Positions 55,591 to 64,000 of a stretch of DNA of 64,000 nt are shown here, one piece after another. The stretch is from assembly GCA_900540985.1 (NCBI GenBank), contig UQIC01000008.1:6037-70036 (forward strand), in the 5' to 3' direction. The notes beneath the pieces are model-generated. The model searched no databases. It was not told where the DNA came from and saw only the letters and a program-made list of their open reading frames with translations. Source of the stretch: an uncultured Collinsella sp. Lineage in GTDB: Bacteria; Actinomycetota; Coriobacteriia; Coriobacteriales; Coriobacteriaceae. Numbering within the stretch: the first letter of the stretch is position 1; every line of letters begins with the position of its first letter. The translations under genes were made by a program, and so were the position numbers.

Positions 55591-56643
55591 TTAAACGAAC
55601 CGTACCCCGAATCCGCGCTTGATAAACGGCAGCAGTTCCATTGCCTCGGGCGTGATATGGCCCGCAACGTTCATGCACTCGTCACCGGGAAGATCGACCC
55701 GCGCAATCTCAAGCTCGCCTTCGTAGCGCCCATATCCGCTATTGCTCACAGCGATCGACCCCGCCTTTCGCGGCAGGCCGGCTCCGGCATCCGTCGGCAC
55801 GGAATCCGGCTTAAGCTTCGTACGTGACTCCTGAGACCTAAAGATGAGGACACTCGAGTCGGGCCGGTCGTGATGAATCTGCCCGCGCACATAGGCATAA
55901 CTGAGCTCAAGCTCGCATTGCAGGTCCACGTATCCGGCGGAAACTTGAGCAAACTGCGCCCAGCCCGCATCGGAAAGATCGGGGTCGCCGACCAACACAA
56001 TGTCGCAATCGGCGCCATGTGCAAGCTCAAGCATATTGAGGGCAACCTTTGACGCGCGACCGCGCTGCGCCTCGACCGTCGGCAGTCCCTCGAATACCGG
56101 CCCGCGAACGTTAGCATCACCCGGCACAAAAGCCATGATTTCGAATCCAAGCGCCGCAAGACGAAGATTCACCCGAGCAATGTCCTCCAGAGCTAAACCG
56201 GTATAAGGCTTGGGGTAAAAATTGTGGCAGGCGGCAAAACGAGTCACATCGGCACCGGCCTCACGCCACGATGCGATTTCATCAGAACTCACTGTCGATG
56301 CATTGACCACAATGCGAAATACACCGGACAGCTCCGCGACCCGCTGGGCGCTAAAGCCATAGTCCAAACGAAGGTATTCCAACCCCAGATCGCGCAAGTC
56401 CTCGATGCGCTCAAGCCCGAGCAAATCGCACGTGCGAGGCCCCACATCGGCAATGAGCGCAATGCCGCGGGCGGAAAGCAGCGACAGCACATGACGGACC
56501 TTATCGGCATACGCCGCTCCCCCATCCTCGGGAATATGCAGCGAGGTGAACGCATAGCGCGCACCCGCCGCGGCACCACGCTCAATCGTCCGCTCAATAT
56601 CCTGCAGAGGGCTGGAAAGATAAATCGAAATACCCGTTTTCAC
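55591..56643 (-). CDS. mupG: 6-phospho-N-acetylmuramidase (MupG/DUF871 family)
   Basis: 350 residues, TIM barrel plus small C-terminal domain of DUF871: GISIYLSSP, TSLHIPED, LIADVGPRT, YLRLDYGFS, VVNASTVSS and RFAACHNFYPKPYTGL. In Staphylococcus, MupG splits MurNAc-6P-GlcNAc, giving MurNAc-6P for MurQ, which is encoded in this same operon. The GTG start at 56643 follows GGAG. A strong terminator-like hairpin lies just before it, so it may be expressed at a lower level than murP and murQ. Confidence 0.85.
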   Translation of the reverse strand: MKTGISIYLSSPLQDIERTIERGAAAGARYAFTSLHIPEDGGAAYADKVRHVLSLLSARGIALIADVGPRTCDLLGLERIEDLRDLGLEYLRLDYGFSAQRVAELSGVFRIVVNASTVSSDEIASWREAGADVTRFAACHNFYPKPYTGLALEDIARVNLRLAALGFEIMAFVPGDANVRGPVFEGLPTVEAQRGRASKVALNMLELAHGADCDIVLVGDPDLSDAGWAQFAQVSAGYVDLQCELELSYAYVRGQIHHDRPDSSVLIFRSQESRTKLKPDSVPTDAGAGLPRKAGSIAVSNSGYGRYEGELEIARVDLPGDECMNVAGHITPEAMELLPFIKRGFGVRFV

Positions 56644-56659
56644 GCTTCAACGCTCCTTT

Positions 56660-56693
56660 AAAAAAGGCCGGCGGAGCAGTTAGCCCCGCCGGC
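56660..56693 (-). terminator. Intrinsic terminator between murP and mupG
   Basis: Minus strand: GCCGGCGGGGC / GCTCCGCCGGC followed by six T, ending 17 nt before the mupG start. A second GC hairpin without a T-run lies at about 56724-56750, after the murP stop. Confidence 0.8.
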
Positions 56694-56760
56694 ACAACCA
56701 TAGCATCAAGAAATCTGCCGCGCACCGCGAGCCCCGAGCAACACGGCTCGCGATATCAAA

Positions 56761-58191
56761 CTACTCGCCAAAGAACTCGTTGATCTTCTGCTCGTCGACG
56801 CCAAAGAACCACGTCAGGACAAAGCCGGCGGCATAGGCAAGCAGCATAGCGGCAACGTAGCCGAGCTGCTGGCCAGGAACAACGATCAGCAGGCCAAACA
56901 GACCGGAAACGCCCTGAGAAACCGTGCCGATGTGAAGCAGCGCCGCGAGCGCGCCGCCAAATCCGGCACCCAGGCAGGCCGTCACAAACGGACGAACGAG
57001 CGGCAGCGTAACAGCATACATCAGAGGCTCTCCCACACCCAGGATTCCAACGGGAATGGACTCTGCGACGTACTTCTTGAGCTTGGCGTTCTTGGTCTTA
57101 AAGTACAGCGCCAAACCGGCACCGACCTGGCCGCCGCCAGCCATCATAAGGATGGGAAGCAGGTAATTGATACCCTTGGTAGCGCCGTCGGGATCGTTGA
57201 GCATAGCGTGGATCGGCGTGAGCGCCTGATGCAGGCCGACGGAAACCAGCGGCAAGAAGCCTGCCGACAGGATATAGCCGCCCAGGACGCCCAGCTTCTC
57301 GAAGATAAAGGTCAAAACGCTAAAGATGGCAGTCGTCAGCCATGCGCCAACCGGCTGGATGACGAGCATCAGAGCAAAGGCGCCGATGATGAGCACCAGC
57401 AGCGGAGACAAGAACGTGTCGAGTGCGTTGGGCATAACCTTGCGAATCTGACGCTCCATCCAGGCAAAAAATGCGCCAGCGATGAGAGCCGCGATCATGC
57501 CGCCCGCTGCGGGGTTGTACTGCGCATTGGTGAGCGGCAGCAGAATGGCAGTGGCAGGATCAGCCGCGCCAGGCGCAAGCAGGGGCATGGCACTGTTGGC
57601 GATACACATCATGCCGGCGATGCCGCCCAGCGCAGCGGAGCCACCAAACTCACGTGCCGCGTTATAGCCCACCAAGATGGGCAGATAGGCAAACAGGGCC
57701 CAGCCCATGGAACGAATGCCCTGGTACCACCACTCGCCTGCAAGCGCGCCTGCCGTCGAGACGTTAATGACGTTGCAGATACCGTTGATGAGGCCAGCCG
57801 CAATGATGCCGGGAAGTAGGGCGACGAAGACATTGGAAATCTTCTTGAGGAAGGCCTGAACCGGCTTGGACTCGTACTTGGCCTTCTGCGCGGCCTTGTT
57901 TGTGGCCGCAGCGTCAACCACGCTCTCGTCAGCAACGCCTTTCGCAAGGCCGGTGAGCTTGGAGAACTCCTCGAGCACCTTATTCACCTTGCCCGGACCC
58001 AGCACGATCTGCATCGTGTCGTCCTCGACCAGGCCCATCACGCCGTCGAGTGCCTTAATGCCCTCCGTGTCGACGTTGCCCGTGTCTTTGACGGTCACGC
58101 GCAGGCGCGTCATGCACGCCGCGTTTGCGAGCACGTTGTCTTTACCGCCCAAAAGGTCCAGCAGCTTTTGAGCCAGCTCTTTGTTCGTCAT
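56761..58191 (-). CDS. murP: PTS transporter EIIBC, MurNAc-type
   Basis: 476 residues. An N-terminal EIIB domain (NAACMTRLRVTV, phosphocysteine Cys26) and a membrane EIIC of about ten helices. No EIIA is attached, as in MurP, which borrows EIIA from another system. Its place between murQ and mupG assigns it to MurNAc (or MurNAc-GlcNAc) uptake with phosphorylation. The start at 58191 follows AAGGAGG. Confidence 0.85.
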   Translation of the reverse strand: MTNKELAQKLLDLLGGKDNVLANAACMTRLRVTVKDTGNVDTEGIKALDGVMGLVEDDTMQIVLGPGKVNKVLEEFSKLTGLAKGVADESVVDAAATNKAAQKAKYESKPVQAFLKKISNVFVALLPGIIAAGLINGICNVINVSTAGALAGEWWYQGIRSMGWALFAYLPILVGYNAAREFGGSAALGGIAGMMCIANSAMPLLAPGAADPATAILLPLTNAQYNPAAGGMIAALIAGAFFAWMERQIRKVMPNALDTFLSPLLVLIIGAFALMLVIQPVGAWLTTAIFSVLTFIFEKLGVLGGYILSAGFLPLVSVGLHQALTPIHAMLNDPDGATKGINYLLPILMMAGGGQVGAGLALYFKTKNAKLKKYVAESIPVGILGVGEPLMYAVTLPLVRPFVTACLGAGFGGALAALLHIGTVSQGVSGLFGLLIVVPGQQLGYVAAMLLAYAAGFVLTWFFGVDEQKINEFFGE

Positions 58192-58248
58192 AACTCCTCC
58201 TTGTATTGGGTATCTCGTCTGAATGTCATATCAGCTCACGCCGCGCAC

Positions 58249-59172
<924 letters not shown>

Positions 59173-59182
59173 TTCATTCACC

Positions 59183-60034
59183 TCATCTTTCCTGTTTCTC
59201 GATGTAGTTTTGCTTAATGACATGCGTCGCCCGTTCGTAGTCGCTGGCAACGTAAGCAGCGTACAGGGCATCGACAACCATAAGCTGGGCCATACGCGAA
59301 GCCATGGCACCGCTGCGGATCAAGGGTTCACTCGCAGCAACGCCGAGCACGGCATCGGCCATGGTGGCAAGCTTGGATGATCCATCTACTTTGGTAACGG
59401 CCACAACGGGACAGTTGTGACGTTGAGCCTCGGCGGTGCAGTCCAGCACCTCTTGCGTCAAGCCCGAGTAGCTAAAGGCGATTGCCATATCGCCCTCATG
59501 CATGTTCTTGGCACATAAGAGCTGATCATGCCAGTCGTCGTACAGATGGCACTCTTTGTCGACACGCATGAGCTTTTGTGCCAGATCGTGCGCGACCAAA
59601 CGAGAGGCACCAATACCGAACAGATTGACCGCGCGTGCCCGCTTAAGACGGGCCGCGCATCGCTCCAAGACGGTGTAATCGAGCGTTCGCGCCGTCGCCT
59701 CGATCGTGCGCACGTTGCTTTTCATCACCTTCCCCACGATACGTTCGACGCTGTCATCCATGGAGATGTCCTCGAGGGCTACGTCTTTCTTGTCACCTAA
59801 GAGCGCCAGCTCGGCAATCAGTTCGCGCTGGAACTCCTTGTAGCCCGCAAAACCCAAACGCTTGCAAAAGCGCAAAATGCTCGAGGGCGAGGAGAACGTG
59901 ACATCGGCAAGACCGCGGACGGACAGCCCGACCACCTCGTGCGGATGAGCGCTTACATATGCGATGACATTGCGTTCCGCCGGGCTCGCGCTGAGCTCAC
60001 GCTCGCGAAGCCGCAAAAGCAATCCGTTTGCCAT
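59183..60034 (-). CDS. murR: RpiR/MurR-type transcriptional regulator
   Basis: 283 residues: an N-terminal helix-turn-helix (GLADVTFSSPSSILRFCKRLGFAGYKEFQ) and a C-terminal SIS sugar-phosphate domain (NLFGIGASRLVAHDL, DMAIAFSYSGLTQEVL). MurR represses MurNAc genes and is released by MurNAc-6P. First gene of the operon. The start at 60034 follows GGAGGTG. Confidence 0.88.
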   Translation of the reverse strand: MANGLLLRLRERELSASPAERNVIAYVSAHPHEVVGLSVRGLADVTFSSPSSILRFCKRLGFAGYKEFQRELIAELALLGDKKDVALEDISMDDSVERIVGKVMKSNVRTIEATARTLDYTVLERCAARLKRARAVNLFGIGASRLVAHDLAQKLMRVDKECHLYDDWHDQLLCAKNMHEGDMAIAFSYSGLTQEVLDCTAEAQRHNCPVVAVTKVDGSSKLATMADAVLGVAASEPLIRSGAMASRMAQLMVVDALYAAYVASDYERATHVIKQNYIEKQER

Positions 60035-60101
60035 CTCAAACACCTCCGTTGAGAAGAATTAAAGACCAACGAACGATTCGTACCGGATACAAACAGCTTT
60101 T

Positions 60102-60118
60102 GCGGTACATTGTGCCGC
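60102..60118 (-). promoter_or_regulatory. Candidate MurR operator
   Basis: GCGGTACATTGTGCCGC: 8-bp half-sites with one mismatch around a single base, 68 nt upstream of the murR start. Confidence 0.45.
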
Positions 60119-60238
60119 ATCGTGGCGCACAAAGGGCGAGCGTTCTACCGCTCGCCCCTCAAATCCGACCGCTCGGAAATACGCGCGACACAAAATAATT
60201 CAACGAGGTCGCATTATCAGAAACGGGTTTGTTACCGG

Positions 60239-60820
60239 CTAGCGCCTCGCATGGGCGCCGATCGGCCGAGTCGCATGGCGCACCAACGCCGCTGCCAGCA
60301 ATACCAACAGCATGGCGGTGACATAGCCCGCAGCATCGAATCCTAAATCGATAACGTCGAAATGCCTGCCGGGAACAAAGATCTTATGTACCTGATCGCC
60401 AACGGAGCAGGCGGCGCAAAAGAGCAATACGGGCACGCAACGGGAGCATACACTCCACGGACGCCTGGAAAAGCAAACCACGACCACCGAGGCGAACAAT
60501 CCGACGAAGAAAAACTCTACGGTATGGGCAACGCGACGGACGTTCGCGCCCACCCACATGCGAATGGAAGCAAGTCGGCCAGACCGGACATTCGAGGCAG
60601 CCGAATCGGTGCCCCCGGTCATTCCGTTCTCCGCCTGAGCTTCACCCGTGGCATCGACAGCCTGAACGCCCGTAGCCTGGCCCTCCACCACACGCGCGGT
60701 GGACTCGCTCAGCAACGACGTCTCCACCGCATTTTGCTCCGTCAGCACCCAGATGCCCGCCAGCGTTGCGGCGAACAGAACGATCGCGGTCCATCCGATT
60801 ATCTGTTTTACGCGCGCCAA
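60239..60820 (-). CDS. VanZ-like membrane protein
   Basis: 193 residues. A first membrane span, a Ser/Glu-rich outside loop, then VANVRRVAHTVEFFFVGLFA-type VanZ core with DQVHKIFVPGRHFDVIDLGFDAAGYVTAMLLVL. VanZ-like proteins occur widely in Gram-positives, with teicoplanin resistance shown for VanZ itself; the role here is unknown. The start chosen is the TTG at 60820 after GGAGG. Confidence 0.8.
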   Translation of the reverse strand: MARVKQIIGWTAIVLFAATLAGIWVLTEQNAVETSLLSESTARVVEGQATGVQAVDATGEAQAENGMTGGTDSAASNVRSGRLASIRMWVGANVRRVAHTVEFFFVGLFASVVVVCFSRRPWSVCSRCVPVLLFCAACSVGDQVHKIFVPGRHFDVIDLGFDAAGYVTAMLLVLLAAALVRHATRPIGAHARR

Positions 60821-60924
60821 GGGCCAACCTCCTTTTTTGAATATCAGCGAGTGTAGCCCCAAATGGCATCGTCACCGTATCAAAATTTGAATCGCAACAG
60901 GAAGCGACAAAGCGACGCAAACCC

Positions 60925-61530
60925 CTACCCCGCCTCGCGCATCCAGCGATCGAACGTCCCCACGCACACGCCCAGGCACTTTGCTGCCTGGCTGCGGGTA
61001 ATATCGCCCGCCTCATAGCTATCGCGCACCAGCTCAAACTGAGGAGGGCACGGCTTGCGAGGTCGACCGAAACGGACCCCTCGCGCCCGCGCCGCTGCAA
61101 TTCCCTCCGCTTGGCGCCGATGGATATTCTCGCGCTCCACCTGCGCCACGTAGCTCAGCAGTTGCAGCACAATATCGGCAATCAGAACGTTGGTCACATC
61201 CGGCGCGCCGCTGGCCCTAGCGCGCGTGTCAAGCAATGGCATGTCCAACACCACAATGGCAACCCCGAGCTCCTTGGTAATGCGTCGCCATTCCTCAAGA
61301 ATCTCGGAGTAATTACGGCCAAGTCGGTCGATAGAAAGCACCACCAGCACGTCCCCGTCCCCCAGGACGTGTAGCAGCTCGCGATAACGCGGTCGATCGA
61401 AGTCCTTGCCACTCGCATGGTCGGCATAAATATTCGCCGAGCCCACGCCATAGGCGCCCAGCGCATCCAGCTGCCGATTCAGATTCTGATCGCGCGAACT
61501 CACCCGCGCATAACCGTACACCGTCGCCAT
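60925..61530 (-). CDS. Serine recombinase (resolvase/invertase family)
   Basis: 201 residues. YGYARVSSRDQNLNRQ holds the catalytic serine, LSIDRLGRNYSEI the conserved arginine region, and the C-terminal SQAAKCLGVCVGTFDRWM a helix-turn-helix. The size is that of small resolvases and invertases, not large integrases. No transposon partner is nearby. The start at 61530 is an ATG after GGGGATGAG. An inverted repeat lies just upstream. Confidence 0.88.
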   Translation of the reverse strand: MATVYGYARVSSRDQNLNRQLDALGAYGVGSANIYADHASGKDFDRPRYRELLHVLGDGDVLVVLSIDRLGRNYSEILEEWRRITKELGVAIVVLDMPLLDTRARASGAPDVTNVLIADIVLQLLSYVAQVERENIHRRQAEGIAAARARGVRFGRPRKPCPPQFELVRDSYEAGDITRSQAAKCLGVCVGTFDRWMREAG

Positions 61531-61549
61531 CTCATCCCCGCTTTCTTGT

Positions 61550-61574
61550 AAACCTGCCAAAAAGGGACAGGTTT
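61550..61574. promoter_or_regulatory. Inverted repeat before the recombinase gene
   Basis: AAACCTG (61550-61556) and CAGGTTT (61568-61574) with an 11-nt centre, 20 bp upstream of the start. It could be a promoter-linked operator or a recombination site. Confidence 0.35.
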
Positions 61575-61650
61575 ATTTTGGTAGGTTTTACCTCTCAAAT
61601 AGCAGGTAAGCGGGCGGCCGAGCAGACGGCAAGGTAGCCACTATTCAAAT

Positions 61651-61682
61651 GCGGAGGGCGGCCCCGAAAGACCGCCCTCCGC
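61651..61682. terminator. GC-rich hairpin after rnr
   Basis: GCGGAGGGCGG / CCGCCCTCCGC, perfect 11-bp stem with a 10-nt loop, 26 bp beyond the rnr stop. No U-run, so weak as an intrinsic terminator. Confidence 0.55.
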
Positions 61683-61707
61683 TCTCTCGCCACGAGTCGG
61701 GATTTAG

Positions 61708-63843
61708 CTAATGGATAAGCTTAAAGTCCAAGTGCCCACGCGTGGTATTGACGCGCGAGACCTCGATAATCACGCGCTGCCCCAGCTCGTAACGGGTGCC
61801 CGTGTCGGCACCTGTGAGCGTTAGCGCGTCCTCGTCGAACTCGAACCACTCGTTGCCCAGGCTCTTAATTGAAACCAGGCCCTCGACCTGTGTTAGGTCC
61901 AAGCGCACAAAGAGGCCCATGCTGCTAACCCACGAGACGGTTCCGGCATAGCGCTCACCCAGACGGTCCTCATAGTACTGGGCAATCTTGATCTTTTGCG
62001 TCGCATGGCTGGCGGCATCTGCCGCGCGCTCGGCATCGCTACATGCGCGGCAGATCTGCGGCAGAATGCGCGGCAGCGACTCGCGCCCCTTGCCGATCAG
62101 CCGCGGCGTACGGACCAAGGCGTCCTTGCCGCCGAGCTGCTCATAGGCCAACTGCAGTTTGAGCACGCGGTGCACCACCAGATCGGGGTAGCGACGGATG
62201 GGACTCGTAAAGTGACAGTAGCACGGCGCGGCGAGCGCAAAGTGGCCCTCGTTGCGCGGCTTGTACAGCGCGCGCTGCATGCTGCGCAGAAGCAGCGTGT
62301 TGACGAGCGGTGCGTTGGCCGTACCGGCGGCAGCATCAACTGCAGCCTGCAGCTCATCGGGGCTCCCCAGGGCAATACCGGCAGCACGGCGATCGTCGAT
62401 GATGCCTAGCTGCGCCAGCGCAACGGCGGCACCGTGCAGGCTATCGGGGCTCGGATCCTCATGCACGCGATAGCAGGCCTCGATATCACGGTCTGCCAGC
62501 CACTCTGCAACGCACTCGTTGGCGAGCAGCATGGCTTCCTCGATAAGCGACGTGGCGCACGAACGCTCACGCGCCACAATCTGCACGGGTACTCCGTCCT
62601 CATCCAACAGAGCACGAATCTCGGCCGTGTCAAAATCGACTGAGCCGCGGGCGCGACGGATACGACGGCGGAGTTCGGCGAGTTCGTTGGCGGCGACAAG
62701 GAAATCGCCGAGGTCGACGTTGTAGCCGCGGGCGGCCTCCTCGCACGCAAGACCGCGCTCAAGCGCTTCCTCGCGCGAGGTCTCGGCAGCCGCAACATCC
62801 TCGGCCGCGCCTTCCAGCACCGAATACTCAACCGTGCCGGCACGCACCAGCAGCGCCTCGGCGCCGTCATAGTCCATACGCACACGCGAGCGAATCACGC
62901 TGGGGTACGGATCGTAATGCCGCACGCGGCCCTGCGCATCAAGCTCGATATCGACGGTAAACGCCAGGCGGTCCTCCTCAGGGCGAAGCGAGCACAGGTC
63001 ACAGGACAGGCGTTCGGGCAGCATGGGAAGCACGCGATCGGCCAGATACACCGATGTCGTACGATGACGAGCCTCAAAATCGATATGCCCGTCCCAAGCC
63101 ACATAGTGTGAAACGTCGGCGATATGCACACCCAGCTTGTAGCCACCCTCGGGCGTGCGCTCCAACGAAATGGCATCGTCAAAGTCGCGCGCGTCGACTG
63201 GGTCGATCGTGATGACAAAGCGGTCGCGCAGATCGCGGCGGAGCGGGTCCTTAAGCGCCGCGGACACATCGAGCGAAAGCCCCTCGGCCTCGTCCAGCGC
63301 GGCCTCGGGATAGCTATCGGTATAGCCGTAACGCGCCATCACATATTGAACGCCCAAATCGGGCGCGTCATCTCCGCCAATGCGGCGTTCGATCGTCACG
63401 GTACCCGATTCCAAGCGCGTCGGGTAGGTCAAAATGCGCGCGACAACGGCATCACCCGGGTGAACGCCCAGACGATCCGCCGAGGTATCCTCGGGCAGAA
63501 TGAAGAAGTCGGCCTTCAAACGCGAATCGAGCGGCTCAATCACACCGAGCGGACCGGCGGTCTGGTACGTACCCACTACGCTTATGGCTGCGCGCTCAAC
63601 CACACCCTCGATCACGGCGCGCCGCTCACCGTGCGGGCTGTTCTTAATACTCACGGCAACGGTATCGCCGTCCATGATCTCACGCTTGCCGCGACCCATG
63701 ACCTTGTAGTCGCCATTCTCGGTTATGACATAGGCACTGTGCTCATGGAGCTGCACGCGCCCGGTCAGGCTCGGACGGCGTTCGCTGCGCACCGGCCCGC
63801 GCTTATTGCGAGCTCCACGCTTATGCTTGTTATTGCGCCCCAT
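61708..63843 (-). CDS. rnr: Ribonuclease R
   Basis: 711 residues. Cold-shock domains in the first 190 residues, then the RNB catalytic domain with DPVDARDFDDAISLE (metal-binding aspartates) and HYVAWDGHIDFEA, and a C-terminal S1 domain (GTVSWVSSMGLFVRLDL). It degrades structured RNA 3' to 5' and works with tmRNA/SmpB on stalled messages. The start at 63843 follows GGAGG. Confidence 0.94.
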   Translation of the reverse strand: MGRNNKHKRGARNKRGPVRSERRPSLTGRVQLHEHSAYVITENGDYKVMGRGKREIMDGDTVAVSIKNSPHGERRAVIEGVVERAAISVVGTYQTAGPLGVIEPLDSRLKADFFILPEDTSADRLGVHPGDAVVARILTYPTRLESGTVTIERRIGGDDAPDLGVQYVMARYGYTDSYPEAALDEAEGLSLDVSAALKDPLRRDLRDRFVITIDPVDARDFDDAISLERTPEGGYKLGVHIADVSHYVAWDGHIDFEARHRTTSVYLADRVLPMLPERLSCDLCSLRPEEDRLAFTVDIELDAQGRVRHYDPYPSVIRSRVRMDYDGAEALLVRAGTVEYSVLEGAAEDVAAAETSREEALERGLACEEAARGYNVDLGDFLVAANELAELRRRIRRARGSVDFDTAEIRALLDEDGVPVQIVARERSCATSLIEEAMLLANECVAEWLADRDIEACYRVHEDPSPDSLHGAAVALAQLGIIDDRRAAGIALGSPDELQAAVDAAAGTANAPLVNTLLLRSMQRALYKPRNEGHFALAAPCYCHFTSPIRRYPDLVVHRVLKLQLAYEQLGGKDALVRTPRLIGKGRESLPRILPQICRACSDAERAADAASHATQKIKIAQYYEDRLGERYAGTVSWVSSMGLFVRLDLTQVEGLVSIKSLGNEWFEFDEDALTLTGADTGTRYELGQRVIIEVSRVNTTRGHLDFKLIH

Positions 63844-63984
63844 GGCGCCTCCTAACTATCGATTGCCGTTTACATCCCAAGAGTCTACCCAAATGATCCC
63901 TAGGGGACAAAAAACGGGCCGCCCCATAAGAGACGACCCGTTGGACCTTGATTATCGACTTTATCCGAACACCTCCCACATTCA

Positions 63985-64000
63985 TCCGCACATGTGCGGA
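63985..64000. promoter_or_regulatory. Perfect 16-bp palindrome at the window edge
   Basis: TCCGCACATGTGCGGA. Possible operator of a gene beyond the window. A weak hairpin (ACGGGCCG / CGACCCGT) lies at about 63916-63943. Confidence 0.4.

Noticed and set aside
60925..61530. Prophage or integrative element around the serine recombinase
   Set aside because: No structural, lysis, replication or large-integrase genes are found; neighbours are ordinary chromosomal genes.

Overview
The window reads as chromosomal DNA of a high-GC gut actinobacterium of the class Coriobacteriia, most likely a Collinsella species. This is inferred from codon use, gene content (MurNAc operon, gltBD, a DUF559/AbiEi-like gene, many short palindromic repeats) and the lack of outer-membrane genes. 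No species-level marker such as 16S rRNA is present. Genes are dense and mostly monocistronic or in short operons. There is no rRNA, prophage or CRISPR array.

Layout. 1-7.3 kb: the 3' part of a YgiQ-type radical SAM gene, a CPBP membrane protease, an orphan DinJ-like antitoxin, a decayed ABC-transporter remnant beside a candidate structured RNA, a DEAD-box RNA helicase and a GNAT acetyltransferase. 7.3-35.3 kb: a large accessory signalling island. A ten-gene minus-strand operon (29.07 down to 15.83 kb) encodes a 491-aa unknown protein, an FHA/zinc-ribbon protein, a radical SAM enzyme, a ClpB-like AAA+ ATPase, a PP2C phosphatase, a 1166-aa membrane Ser/Thr kinase carrying 11 ETVTVxR repeats, and five proteins of unknown function, four of them with membrane segments and two of those with EF-hand-like loops. 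On the plus strand lie a TIR protein, a TrkA/RyR-type ion-channel protein split by an in-frame stop, two unknown proteins with internal duplications, two more membrane kinases and a second FHA protein.

Seven promoters in and next to the island share one architecture: ATGTTGCGCAACR, exactly 19 nt, then a -10-like hexamer, always pointing toward the gene. The island, the GNAT gene and a small membrane protein therefore look like one regulon. My working hypothesis is a phosphorylation-controlled stress or defence system in which TIR-derived nucleotide signalling may gate a RyR channel. It is not a recognisable type VI secretion or tellurite-resistance locus.

35.3-43.7 kb: a copper operon (copA, a copZ-like chaperone gene, csoR) with a CsoR-like operator, a zinc-ribbon membrane protein, an amidohydrolase, a DUF559/AbiEi-like protein and an unknown gene. 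43.7-51.5 kb: glutamate synthase (gltB, gltD) and an Nramp metal transporter. 51.6-55.5 kb: a rubredoxin, a flavin reductase, smpB, a TPR protein, tRNA-Gln and tRNA-Glu, and an ArsC-like protein. 55.6-60.0 kb: a MurNAc salvage operon (murR, murQ, murP, mupG). 60.2-63.8 kb: VanZ-like protein, serine recombinase and ribonuclease R.

The intergenic DNA carries at least three families of fixed-size palindromic repeats: 57 bp with an 80-81 bp period, 67 bp, and 46 bp with a 62 bp period. There is also a looser GGGGACR family.
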